From an uncultured Lachnospiraceae bacterium (GTDB taxonomy: Bacteria; Bacillota; Clostridia; Lachnospirales; Lachnospiraceae), in NCBI GenBank assembly GCA_910585205.1, contig CAJUCC010000057.1, forward strand, positions 1 through 35,189: a stretch of DNA of 35,189 nt, read 5' to 3'. How positions within the stretch are numbered: the first letter of the stretch is position 1; each line of letters begins with the position of its first letter. A program made the translations under genes and the position numbers. A model generated the notes under the pieces. That model was not told where the DNA came from. It was given only the letters and a program-made list of their open reading frames with translations, and made no database searches. This document shows positions 16,555-23,909 of this stretch, piece after piece.

Positions 16555-16830
16555 ATGAACAAAACAGAATTAGTCGCAGCGATCGCTGAACAGTCGGAAC
16601 TGTCCAAAAAAGATGCGGAAAAAGCATTAAAGGCTTTTACTGATATTGTTGCAGAAGAATTGAAAAAGGGCGAGAAAGTTCAGTTGGTTGGATTCGGCAC
16701 ATTTGAAGTGTCCGAGAGAGCTGCAAGAATGGGAAGAAATCCTCAGACTCGCGAGCCTATGCCGATTGAAGCTTCCAAAGCTCCCAAGTTTAAAGCAGGC
16801 AAAGCATTGAAGGATCTGGTAAACGGATAA
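16555..16830 (+). CDS. hup: HU family DNA-binding protein
   Basis: A 91-residue histone-like protein that binds and bends DNA as a dimer. It shows the full HU pattern: helical N terminus MNKTELVAAIAE, core VQLVGFGTFEV, the DNA-contacting arm RAARMGRNPQTREPMPI, and C-terminal helix FKAGKALKDLVNG. The ribosome site is AGAGGAGGCG. It has its own strong promoter and is closed by a perfect terminator, so it forms a monocistronic unit between mazG and rqcP. Confidence 0.97.
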   Translation: MNKTELVAAIAEQSELSKKDAEKALKAFTDIVAEELKKGEKVQLVGFGTFEVSERAARMGRNPQTREPMPIEASKAPKFKAGKALKDLVNG

Positions 16831-16862
16831 ACAGAGAAGAAGGCGGCGCATCGGCCGCAGGC

Positions 16863-16891
16863 AAGAATCCTGCAGAGCAGGATTCTTTTTT
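16863..16891 (+). terminator. Rho-independent terminator of hup
   Basis: A perfect 11-bp stem (16863-16873 with 16877-16887), loop AGA, and a T-run. Confidence 0.9.
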
Positions 16892-16952
16892 ATCATATGG
16901 GAAATCCCGCCGAATTTCCTGTATGAGAAAGAACTCACGACGGAGGCGTAAT

Positions 16953-17192
16953 ATGAGACTTGACAAATATCTGAAAGTGTCCCGCCTGATTAAACGGCGC
17001 AGCGTGGCAAACGAAGCCTGTGACGCAGGCCGGGTGCTGATTAATGACAAACCGGCAAAAGCTTCTGCCAGTGTCAGGGCGGGAGATATTCTGACGATCG
17101 GATTCGGCAACAAAGAAGTCAGAGTAGAGGTGCTGGATGTAAAGGAAACGGTGAAAAAGGAAGAGGCGGCCGAACTGTTTCGCTATCTGTAA
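16953..17192 (+). CDS. rqcP: RqcP/YabO-type S4 RNA-binding protein
   Basis: A 79-residue protein made of a single S4 domain (MRLDKYLKVSRLIKRR at the start, then AGRVLINDKPAKAS and GDILTI). In Bacillus the orthologue RqcP works with RqcH on stalled 50S subunits during alanine tailing of nascent chains; the assignment here follows sequence and position between mazG/hup and yabP. The ATG at 16953 is preceded by CGGAGGCG; the longer frame upstream overlaps the region just after the hup terminator and is not supported. Confidence 0.9.
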   Translation: MRLDKYLKVSRLIKRRSVANEACDAGRVLINDKPAKASASVRAGDILTIGFGNKEVRVEVLDVKETVKKEEAAELFRYL

Positions 17193-17214
17193 GCGGCCGG
17201 ATACGGGAGAACAG

Positions 17215-17243
17215 ACATAAAAGCGGGAAGTACCTCATACAAT
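17215..17243 (+). promoter_or_regulatory. Sigma-E-like promoter for yabP-yabQ
   Basis: ACATAAA (17215-17221), exactly 14 bases, CATACAAT (17236-17243). The -10 is a full match to the sigma-E consensus CATACAMT and the -35 matches five of seven. In Bacillus yabP/yabQ are transcribed by sigma-E. Confidence 0.6.
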
Positions 17244-17273
17244 GTATCAGGAAAGACATTGGGGGCTTCGAAT

Positions 17274-17564
17274 ATGGAGGATTTGACGAATATCAAGCAA
17301 AAACAGCATAAATGCATGCTGACCAACAGAAACGTCTGCAATATGAACGGCGTGGTGGATGTATTGTCCTTTGATCTGACGGAAGTGCTGTTGGAGACAG
17401 ATCAGGGTATGCTGATGATTAAGGGAAACGATCTGCATGTAAACCGGTTGAGCCTAGATAAGGGCGAAGTGGATATTGAGGGCCGGATTGACAGCCTGAC
17501 CTATTCGGAGAGCGGGGGATACGGAAAGTCAGGGGAATCCTTTTTGGCGAAACTGTTTAAGTAG
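17274..17564 (+). CDS. yabP: Sporulation protein YabP
   Basis: A 96-residue YabP/YqfC-family protein, about the usual length. Recognisable parts are the CMLTNRNVCNMNGVVDVLSF segment and the beta-rich LMIKGNDLHVNRLSLDKGEV. It is a small soluble mother-cell sporulation protein of unclear biochemical role. I chose ATG 17274, eight bases after TGGGGG (17260-17265); a TTG five codons earlier overlaps that site. It is followed at once by yabQ and preceded by a sigma-E-like promoter. Confidence 0.9.
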   Translation: MEDLTNIKQKQHKCMLTNRNVCNMNGVVDVLSFDLTEVLLETDQGMLMIKGNDLHVNRLSLDKGEVDIEGRIDSLTYSESGGYGKSGESFLAKLFK

Positions 17565-17571
17565 GTGAAAC

Positions 17572-18060
17572 ATGAGTCCTGATATTATACTGGAAATGGA
17601 TTTTTTGTTTCACTCTTTTCTGCTGGGTATCCTGATTACAGTCTTATATGATATTCTCCGTATTCTGCGGAGGACGATTCCCCACAATGTTCTGGCTGTT
17701 TCCGTGGAAGATTTTCTGTACTGGGTTGCCTGCTCTTTTTTTATTTTTCTTGAGCTGATCCGGGAAAATAACGGGACACTGCGCTGGTTTGCGGTGGCAG
17801 GCGCCATGGCAGGTATGCTGCTTTATAAGATTACGCTTGGTTTTTTATTTGTCAAATATGTCTCTTTGCTGTTGCGCAAAGTTCTGCATTTTCTGGGAGC
17901 ATCCGTCCGCGTCCTGATGCGGCCTGTGCGGGCGGCAGCCGGAAGGATGGACCGGGTGCGCAGACATTCGCATAACAGAATAAAGACAGGGATCTCTCTG
18001 GGGAAAAAGAAGTTGACGGCAGGTAAGAAATTGCTTAGAATGATATTATATAAGCAGTAA
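17572..18060 (+). CDS. yabQ: Spore cortex biosynthesis membrane protein YabQ
   Basis: A 162-residue membrane protein. Hydrophobic segments at about residues 10-28, 44-62, 72-90 and 95-112 are followed by a very basic C-terminal tail (about 115-162). The YDILRILRR motif after the first segment is typical of YabQ. In Bacillus YabQ sits in the outer forespore membrane and is needed to make the spore cortex. Its start lies seven bases after the yabP stop, with TAGGTG as a weak ribosome site. The divIC gene follows. Confidence 0.9.
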   Translation: MSPDIILEMDFLFHSFLLGILITVLYDILRILRRTIPHNVLAVSVEDFLYWVACSFFIFLELIRENNGTLRWFAVAGAMAGMLLYKITLGFLFVKYVSLLLRKVLHFLGASVRVLMRPVRAAAGRMDRVRRHSHNRIKTGISLGKKKLTAGKKLLRMILYKQ

Positions 18061-18107
18061 CCCCATGTTGGATTCTGGTATGATTATCGTGGAAAGTGAG
18101 GGGGACT

Positions 18108-18416
18108 ATGGTAAAAAGGAGGCTGGCATTCCGCAGGAAACGGCAGAATCACCTGGCAATGTTCCTTGTGACGATGGCGGTTTTGATGCTGCTTCTTGTG
18201 GTCGGCATAAAAAGTATCGGACTGCAGGAAAAAAAGCGGATTTACGCGGCCAGAGAAATTGCATTGGAACAGCAGATCGCGGAGGAAGAAAAGCGGGCAG
18301 AAGAAATCGAAGAGTTTCGGAAGTATACAAAGACGAAAAAGTATGCGGAAGAGGTGGCGAAAGACAAGCTTGGCCTTGTACATGAAGGCGAGATCATATT
18401 TAAGGAAAAAGAGTGA
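18108..18416 (+). CDS. divIC: Septum formation initiator DivIC/FtsB
   Basis: A 102-residue bitopic membrane protein of the divisome. A basic cytoplasmic tail (residues 1-18, KRRLAFRRKRQ) is followed by one membrane segment (about 19-38), an acidic coiled coil (about 42-75, rich in EEEKRAEEIEE) and a short globular end (AKDKLGLVHEGEIIFKE) characteristic of the family. It partners FtsL and DivIB/FtsQ in septal cell-wall synthesis. ATG 18108 is used; a GTG four codons earlier overlaps the ribosome site. The stop codon overlaps the left arm of the terminator. Confidence 0.9.
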   Translation: MVKRRLAFRRKRQNHLAMFLVTMAVLMLLLVVGIKSIGLQEKKRIYAAREIALEQQIAEEEKRAEEIEEFRKYTKTKKYAEEVAKDKLGLVHEGEIIFKEKE

Positions 18417-18454
18417 TACGGATGGGAGAGAACACAGTGCCATCCGTATTTTTT
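18416..18454 (+). terminator. Rho-independent terminator between divIC and spoIIE
   Basis: A perfect 10-bp stem ATACGGATGG / CCATCCGTAT (18416-18425 with 18440-18449), a 14-base loop and five Ts. It insulates spoIIE from the yabP-divIC unit. Confidence 0.85.
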
Positions 18455-18518
18455 GTCTAAAAGAAATGGGGAAACGGCCGATGATTTGACAAAAAACGTA
18501 ACGCGTGTTTGCTATACT
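18454..18518 (+). promoter_or_regulatory. Spo0A-type spoIIE promoter with 21-bp spacer
   Basis: A perfect -35 TTGACA (18486-18491) and -10 TATACT (18513-18518) are separated by 21 bases, too long for ordinary sigma-A use. The same spacing is known for spoIIE of Bacillus subtilis, which needs Spo0A~P. Two one-mismatch 0A boxes are visible: TTTGACA (18485-18491; consensus TTCGACA) on the -35 and TGTCTAA (18454-18460; consensus TGTCGAA) upstream. Confidence 0.65.
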
Positions 18519-18568
18519 GTATTCTTACAGAGGGCAGGCAGACTGCCTCTGGTAAAGGAGGGAGCAGG

Positions 18569-19780
18569 ATGCGGAAAGCAGATACGATGCGGGGACAGCA
18601 GGAGGGGGTGCTGATCCCGTCATACGGGAAAAAGAAATTACTGGGATACGCAGATTCCTTTCATGATCTGGCGGAGACATTTACATACAGGGAAAAGACG
18701 GAAGACGGAGGCGCAGTGTCGGACAGGCAGGCATGCCTGATGAGGCGGAGACTGACGGAAGACCGCGAAATACTGGCGGATCATCTGAAGGAGGTGTCGC
18801 GGATTATCCGCGGACTGGCGGAAGAATCTTATCAGCTCTGTCCGTTTCGGGCGAGAGAACTGAAAAAGATTGTCCACGCCTGTAAGACAAAGGGGCTTCT
18901 GGTGCGGAACATGTACCGGATAGAAGACCCGATCAGCGGTATGAAACTGGCCGTTCATATGTGTGTGGACGAACGGCATGTGCTGACGGCGGAAGATGCC
19001 GCAGAAATTCTCTCGGCTCTGTTGCGGCGCCGGCTTTTGCCGGAAAAGGACAGCCTGTTTTTTCTGTCGCGGGAATACGAAACCCTTGTATTCGAAGAGG
19101 CGGCTGCCTATCATGTGCTGACGGGGGCTGCCAAGGCGACGCGGGAGAATGAGAAAGTTTCGGGAGACACCTTCTCGTTTCTGGAAAAGGGTAACGGCGG
19201 TTTTATCATGGCATTGTCAGACGGCATGGGCTCCGGAGAGAAGGCAATGGCAGACAGCGAAGCGGTAATTGACCTGCTGGAAAAGCTGTTGGAGTCGGGA
19301 TTTTCCAAGGAGACGGCAGCGGAGATGATAAACGGTGTGCTGGCCGCACGGGCGGAGGAAGAGAATATGTCCACGCTGGACATCTGTGATGTCAACCTGT
19401 ATACCGGATGCTGCGAACTGGTTAAGATCGGTTCCTCCTGTACCTATATCAAGCGCGACCGGATGGTGGAACAGATTGAGGCGGAGAATCTGCCGCTCGG
19501 TGTGTTTCACAGAATTGAGGCGGACAGGCAGCAGCGGCAGCTTCAAGACGGCGATCACATAATTATGGTGTCGGACGGCATTGTGGACGGCGTGGGCGGG
19601 GAAGGCGCATTCCGGGATATTATCAGTCAGATCACAATTCAGAATCCCCAGGAAATGGCCAATTATATCCTGCAGCTTGTACTGCATAAGACAATGGGGA
19701 AGGTGCAGGACGATATGACTGTTTTGACAATGGGCATCTGGGAAAACGGATTTCTGCCTGCTTCCGGCGGGATGAGATAA
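18569..19780 (+). CDS. spoIIE: Short SpoIIE-type PP2C phosphatase, no membrane domain
   Basis: A 403-residue protein whose C-terminal 220 residues are a clear SpoIIE PP2C phosphatase: SGDTFSFLEKGNGGFIMALSDGMGSGEKA with metal-binding Asp, then the STLDICDVNLYTG and KIGSSCTYIKR blocks, SDGIVDG and QDDMTVLTM. In Bacillus this enzyme dephosphorylates SpoIIAA and so activates sigma-F in the forespore. The usual SpoIIE has about 800 residues with ten N-terminal membrane segments. Here only a remnant of the central regulatory region (about residues 60-180) precedes the phosphatase, and no hydrophobic segment is seen. The conserved place between divIC and tilS and the Spo0A-type promoter support orthology. 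ATG 18569 has an ideal AAAGGAGG. No upstream frame encodes the missing part: 18417-18568 is terminator and promoter. Confidence 0.85.
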   Translation: MRKADTMRGQQEGVLIPSYGKKKLLGYADSFHDLAETFTYREKTEDGGAVSDRQACLMRRRLTEDREILADHLKEVSRIIRGLAEESYQLCPFRARELKKIVHACKTKGLLVRNMYRIEDPISGMKLAVHMCVDERHVLTAEDAAEILSALLRRRLLPEKDSLFFLSREYETLVFEEAAAYHVLTGAAKATRENEKVSGDTFSFLEKGNGGFIMALSDGMGSGEKAMADSEAVIDLLEKLLESGFSKETAAEMINGVLAARAEEENMSTLDICDVNLYTGCCELVKIGSSCTYIKRDRMVEQIEAENLPLGVFHRIEADRQQRQLQDGDHIIMVSDGIVDGVGGEGAFRDIISQITIQNPQEMANYILQLVLHKTMGKVQDDMTVLTMGIWENGFLPASGGMR

Positions 19781-19807
19781 GAGAACGGAATAAGATTTCG
19801 AGGATGG

Positions 19808-19836
19808 TTGCTTTTTCCCGCAAAGTTGCGTATAGT
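19808..19836 (+). promoter_or_regulatory. Promoter directly before tilS
   Basis: TTGCTT (19808-19813), 17 bases, TATAGT (19831-19836). The predicted start point falls on or next to the tilS ATG at 19843. Confidence 0.45.
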
Positions 19837-19842
19837 TAGGAT

Positions 19843-21294
19843 ATGATTACGAGCGTGATGAACTATATGAACACATATCATATGCTGCAGGCGGGCGATA
19901 CGGTTGCGGCGGGCATTTCGGGAGGGGCGGATTCAGTCTGCCTTCTCTTTGTTTTATGTACGATCAGAAAACATCTGCCGTTTCGTCTGATTGCGGTGCA
20001 TGTCAACCATCTGATCCGGGAGGAGGCAGGGGAAGACGCTGCCTATGTGGAACGGCTCTGCCGGGAATGGGGATGCCCGTACCGGTATGTGGAGGAAGAC
20101 GTGGCGGGTTATGCGCGCGGCAATCGGATGTCTGTGGAGGAAGCGGGCCGTTTTTTGCGCTACCGGGCGTTTGCGCAGGTTTTGCGGGAGGCGGATGCGC
20201 CCGACGGGAAAATTGCGGTGGCCCATAACCAGAATGACAATGCAGAAACGGTGCTGTTTCATCTGTTTCGGGGAAGCGGACTGGCCGGGCTGTCGGGCAT
20301 CCGCCCTGTCAGGGGCAATGTAATTCGGCCGCTGTTGGGGACACCGAGAGCCGAGATCGAAGCGTTTTTGCAGGAAAATCGGATCGCCTGTCGAATAGAC
20401 CGCACAAATTATGATGATACTTATACAAGAAACAGGATACGGCATCATGTGCTTGCCTGTGCGGAGCAGGAAATCTGCGAAAGAGCGGTGGCCCATATAT
20501 ATGACGCAAGTGTCATGATCTCGGAGGCGGATGCCTATATCGGCCGGTGTACGGAGCAGGCGCTGCAGCGCTGCGCCGTTGTGCGGGAGGCGGAGATCGT
20601 GTTTGAACAGGCGGCTTTTATGCGGGAAGATCCCGTGATACAGAAACGGCTGCTGCTGTCGGCCATGCAGTGTCTGTGCGGCGGCCGGGACATTGGAGCG
20701 GTTCATGTGCGGCTGTTTCATGAACTGTTCCTGCGGCAGGGGAACGGGAGTATTGATTTCCCGCACGGTATGACCGCACTGCGGGAATATGGCAGTGTCC
20801 GTCTGGTGCGAAGCGGTGTCTGCCGGGCAGAAGCAAAAGCCGCGGACGCAGAAAAAACGGCGCAGGAACAGGCGCTGCAGATACCGGGAGAGGTACGGCT
20901 GGCGGACGGCTTGTGTGTCGCATGCAGCCTGCTGCCTCGTCAAAAAACGCAAATTATTCCGCAAAAAACATATACGAAATGGTTTGATTATGATAAAATA
21001 GTTAAATCTTTAGTGCTTCGGACAAGGCGGACAGGCGACTATCTCCTGACGCGTACCGATGGTGGAAAAAAGACATTGAAAGCTTATATGATAGATGAAA
21101 AGATACCCCGTGCCCTGCGGGAGCGGGTTCCGGTTGTGGCAGATGGGGAACATATCATATGGGTTGTCGGGTATCGGATCAGCGATTATTATAAAGTAGA
21201 CGAACAGACAAAGACTGTTTTGCAGATAAAGGTGACAGGAGGAACGACAGATGGCAGAGAAGATCAGAGTACTGTTGACGGAAGACGCTGTTGA
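19843..21294 (+). CDS. tilS: tRNA(Ile)-lysidine synthetase
   Basis: A 483-residue enzyme that attaches lysine to C34 of the CAU-anticodon isoleucine tRNA so that it reads AUA. The PP-loop ATP-binding motif SGGADS is at residues 26-31. HVNHLIREEAGEDA and VAHNQNDNAETVLFHLFRGSGLAGL follow, as in all TilS proteins. The C-terminal TilS domain (about residues 385-470, with RTRRTGDYLLTRTDGGKKTLKAY) is complete. Its end overlaps hpt by 44 bases, the coupling often seen in Firmicutes. No proper ribosome site is present: AGGA ends one base before the ATG. With the promoter just upstream the mRNA may be leaderless; alternatively it is read from the spoIIE transcript. Confidence 0.94.
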   Translation: MITSVMNYMNTYHMLQAGDTVAAGISGGADSVCLLFVLCTIRKHLPFRLIAVHVNHLIREEAGEDAAYVERLCREWGCPYRYVEEDVAGYARGNRMSVEEAGRFLRYRAFAQVLREADAPDGKIAVAHNQNDNAETVLFHLFRGSGLAGLSGIRPVRGNVIRPLLGTPRAEIEAFLQENRIACRIDRTNYDDTYTRNRIRHHVLACAEQEICERAVAHIYDASVMISEADAYIGRCTEQALQRCAVVREAEIVFEQAAFMREDPVIQKRLLLSAMQCLCGGRDIGAVHVRLFHELFLRQGNGSIDFPHGMTALREYGSVRLVRSGVCRAEAKAADAEKTAQEQALQIPGEVRLADGLCVACSLLPRQKTQIIPQKTYTKWFDYDKIVKSLVLRTRRTGDYLLTRTDGGKKTLKAYMIDEKIPRALRERVPVVADGEHIIWVVGYRISDYYKVDEQTKTVLQIKVTGGTTDGREDQSTVDGRRC

Positions 21295-21775
21295 CGCCCG
21301 GATCCGGGAGATCGGGGAACAGATCAGCAGAGATTATGCGGGCAGGCAGGTCCACCTCGTATGTGTTTTAAAGGGTGGGAGCTTTTTTATGTGTGAGCTT
21401 GCGAAACGGATTGCCGTGCCGGTATCCATGGACTTTATGTCGGTATCAAGTTACGGCAGCGAGACGAAGTCCAGCGGCGTTGTGCGGATTGTAAAGGATC
21501 TGGACGAACCGCTGAAGGATAAAGATGTCATTATTGTGGAAGATATTGTGGATTCGGGCCGGACACTCAGCTATCTGATCGATATGCTGAAAGACAGGCA
21601 GCCTGCCAGCGTGGCGCTTTGCACGCTGCTTGACAAACCGGACAGACGGGTGGTCAATGTTGCGGTAGACTATACGGGATTTCGGATTCCGGATGAATTT
21701 GTGGTCGGCTATGGTCTGGATTACGATCAGAAATACCGCAATCTGCCATATATTGGTATTGTAGAATTGGATTAA
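21251..21775 (+). CDS. hpt: Hypoxanthine phosphoribosyltransferase
   Basis: A 174-residue purine salvage enzyme that makes IMP or GMP from hypoxanthine or guanine and PRPP. The PRPP-binding motif VIIVEDIVDSGRTL is at about residues 95-108; the KGGSFFMCELA loop near residue 40 and the base-recognition region FVVGYGLDYDQKYRNLPYIG at the C terminus are typical. The start is inside tilS, behind ACAGGAGGA. Order tilS-hpt-ftsH is conserved in Firmicutes. Confidence 0.96.
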   Translation: MAEKIRVLLTEDAVDARIREIGEQISRDYAGRQVHLVCVLKGGSFFMCELAKRIAVPVSMDFMSVSSYGSETKSSGVVRIVKDLDEPLKDKDVIIVEDIVDSGRTLSYLIDMLKDRQPASVALCTLLDKPDRRVVNVAVDYTGFRIPDEFVVGYGLDYDQKYRNLPYIGIVELD

Positions 21776-21809
21776 GGGAAGCGGAAATCCGTTTCCGGGA
21801 GGAGCAGCA

Positions 21810-23615
21810 TTGAATAAAAACGGCAAGAGCCTGAATACGTACTTTATTGTAATTTTGATACTTCTGGGACTGACTTATTTTATCAGTACGCTGAATGACA
21901 GGGAGGAGGTTTATACCAGAGCGGAGCTGATGGCGGATCTGGATGCGGAGCGTGTCACACATGTGGAGATCCGGCCGAACAAGGAGACGCCTACGGGAGC
22001 CGTGCAGGTGACATTGACGGATGGCAGGAGCAAAGTTTCCTATGTGTCCGACGTCAAAGAGATCGAGACGATGCTGGCAGAGTACGGGATTTCCCCGATT
22101 ATGCATGACGTGCCGCAGGAAAGCTGGTTTATGACCTATATGCTTCCCATGCTGGTGGTGCTTATCATCGGTGTCTTTTTCTTTGTCATGATGAATTCTC
22201 AGAATTCCGGCGGCAACGGCAAGATGATGAATTTCGGAAAGAGCCGGGCAAAGCTTTCTATGGGCGAGGGCAATATCACGCTCAAAGACGTGGCGGGACT
22301 GAAAGAGGAGAAGGAAGAACTGGAAGAAATCATTGCGTTTTTGCGGGAGCCGGCGAAATTTACAAAGGTAGGCGCCCGTATTCCCAAAGGCATTTTGCTG
22401 GAAGGCTCGCCGGGAACCGGTAAGACACTGCTGGCAAAAGCCATTGCAGGGGAGGCGAACGTGCCGTTTTTCAGTATTTCCGGTTCCGACTTTGTGGAGA
22501 TGTTTGTCGGGGTCGGCGCATCCCGTGTGCGTGATCTGTTTCTCAATGCCAAGCGCAATGCGCCGTGTATTGTCTTTATCGATGAGATTGATGCGGTTGC
22601 CAGACGCCGGGGAACCGGTATGGGCGGCGGACACGACGAGCGGGAACAGACATTGAATCAGCTTCTTGTGGAAATGGACGGTTTTGGTGTCAACGAGGGC
22701 ATTATCGTTATGGCGGCGACCAACCGGGTGGATATTCTGGACCCGGCGATTCTGCGTCCGGGGCGTTTCGACCGCAAAATTACCGTCAACGCTCCCGATG
22801 TGGGCGGCAGAGAAGATATATTGAAAGTACATGCGAAAAACAAACCGCTGGCCGAAGATGTGGATCTCAAGCAGATTGCGCAGACAACGGCCGGGTTTAC
22901 GGGCGCGGATCTGGAAAATCTCCTCAACGAATCCGCGATCATTGCGGCAAAGGCAAACAGGGCCTTTGTCAAACAGGAAGACATTCGGAAAGCATTTATT
23001 AAGGTAGGAATCGGTTCCGAGAAAAAAAGCCGCATTATTTCCGATAAGGAAAAACGGATTACCGCATATCACGAAGCCGGACATGCGATTTTGTTTCATG
23101 TTCTGCCGGATGTCGGGCCGGTGTACACCGTTTCCATCATTCCCACCGGCGTCGGTGCGGCGGGTTACACGATGCCCTTGCCGGAACGCGACGACATGTT
23201 TATGACAAAGAGCCGCATGGAGCAGGAGATTATGGTAAGTCTGGGCGGGCGCATTGCCGAGGAGATTATCTTTGGGGATATTACGACGGGCGCCTCCAGT
23301 GATATTAAAAAGGCTACAAAAGTAGCCAGAAAAATGGTGACAAAGTTCGGCATGTCGGAGCAGATCGGTCTGATTAATTATGATGAGGATGACGACGAAG
23401 TGTTTATCGGGCGTGATCTGGCGCATACAAGAAGCCACAGCGAATCCATTGCCAATGAGATTGACAGAGAGGTGAAACGCATGATCGACGCCTGCTATGC
23501 AAAGGCGAAAGCGATCATCCAGGAGCATGACAAGGTGCTGCACCACTGCGCCGAGCTGTTGATTGCCCGTGAGAAGATTTCCAGAACAGAGTTTGAGGAA
23601 CTTTTTTGTGAATAA
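21810..23615 (+). CDS. ftsH: ATP-dependent membrane zinc protease FtsH
   Basis: A 601-residue AAA+ membrane protease. Two membrane segments (about residues 9-25 and 108-128) flank a small extracytoplasmic domain. The AAA module has Walker A GSPGTGKT at residues 199-206 (Ser where many members have Pro), Walker B CIVFIDEIDA, and the second region of homology ending RPGRFDRK. The zinc site is HEAGH at 421-425, with a third acidic ligand expected in the SSDIKKA region. It degrades unneeded membrane and regulatory proteins; in Bacillus it is also needed for sporulation. Translation starts at TTG 21810 behind GGGAGGAGC. The terminator at 23764-23797 lies about 150 bases downstream. Confidence 0.96.
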   Translation: MNKNGKSLNTYFIVILILLGLTYFISTLNDREEVYTRAELMADLDAERVTHVEIRPNKETPTGAVQVTLTDGRSKVSYVSDVKEIETMLAEYGISPIMHDVPQESWFMTYMLPMLVVLIIGVFFFVMMNSQNSGGNGKMMNFGKSRAKLSMGEGNITLKDVAGLKEEKEELEEIIAFLREPAKFTKVGARIPKGILLEGSPGTGKTLLAKAIAGEANVPFFSISGSDFVEMFVGVGASRVRDLFLNAKRNAPCIVFIDEIDAVARRRGTGMGGGHDEREQTLNQLLVEMDGFGVNEGIIVMAATNRVDILDPAILRPGRFDRKITVNAPDVGGREDILKVHAKNKPLAEDVDLKQIAQTTAGFTGADLENLLNESAIIAAKANRAFVKQEDIRKAFIKVGIGSEKKSRIISDKEKRITAYHEAGHAILFHVLPDVGPVYTVSIIPTGVGAAGYTMPLPERDDMFMTKSRMEQEIMVSLGGRIAEEIIFGDITTGASSDIKKATKVARKMVTKFGMSEQIGLINYDEDDDEVFIGRDLAHTRSHSESIANEIDREVKRMIDACYAKAKAIIQEHDKVLHHCAELLIAREKISRTEFEELFCE

Positions 23616-23664
23616 TTAACAAATTTAGAGTGGCGGTTTTGTAATATTTGTGAATTGCGAGAAT

Positions 23665-23692
23665 AGACATTTGGTACCACCTCTGGTATTAT
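23665..23692 (+). promoter_or_regulatory. Possible promoter in the gap after ftsH
   Basis: TAGACA (23665-23670), 16 bases, TATTAT (23687-23692) with a TG one base before it (extended -10). A small dyad TACCA-cctc-TGGTA (23675-23688) lies in the spacer. No gene follows before the terminator at 23764, so it could make a short RNA of about 100 bases containing a run of eight Cs (23704-23711). Weak evidence. Confidence 0.3.
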
Positions 23693-23763
23693 ACTATTTG
23701 TAACCCCCCCCAATACATTATATAGTTTTTTGCTATACCCCATAAGAAAGAAATACCTTCTCT

Positions 23764-23797
23764 AAAAAAGACAGCCGATCGAAATGCTGTCTTTTTT
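23764..23797 (+). terminator. Rho-independent terminator downstream of ftsH
   Basis: A perfect 12-bp stem AAAAAAGACAGC / GCTGTCTTTTTT (23764-23775 with 23786-23797) with a 10-base loop. The A and T runs make it able to work in both directions. Confidence 0.88.
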
Positions 23798-23811
23798 ACT
23801 GTCCGGATTTA

Positions 23812-23820
23812 TGATATAAT
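23812..23820 (+). promoter_or_regulatory. Extended -10 promoter for the glycosidase cluster
   Basis: TGATATAAT: a perfect TATAAT (23815-23820) with a TG one base upstream. The -35 position falls in the T-run of the preceding terminator and is poor, as is usual for extended -10 promoters. Confidence 0.6.
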
Positions 23821-23823
23821 AGG

Positions 23824-23885
23824 AACACTTAGCGGGTACGGCAGCATGGTCACGTGAGCTGCATGCGCGCGGAGTGTTTTAATTT
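23824..23885 (+). promoter_or_regulatory. Structured leader, attenuator-like, before the first glycosidase
   Basis: Nested pairing is visible: AACACT (23824-23829) with AGTGTT (23873-23878), GCG with CGC (23832-23834 and 23868-23870), and GCAGC (23841-23845) with GCTGC (23858-23862) around the palindrome TCACGTGA (23850-23857). A T-rich run TTTTAATTTTT follows at once, so the whole looks like a terminator or switch in the 5' leader. It matches no riboswitch class I know. Confidence 0.4.
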
Positions 23886-23909
23886 TTAAAGGTAAGAGAG
23901 GGTACTACT

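Noticed and set aside
21654..23546. Long minus-strand frame opposite ftsH
   Set aside because: It is the antisense shadow of ftsH, has no family-like sequence and no ribosome site.
23670..23690. T-box-like GGTGGTACC on the minus strand after ftsH
   Set aside because: Only part of the AGGGTGGNACCGCG core is present, there is no specifier stem, and no tRNA synthetase or amino-acid gene follows on that strand.
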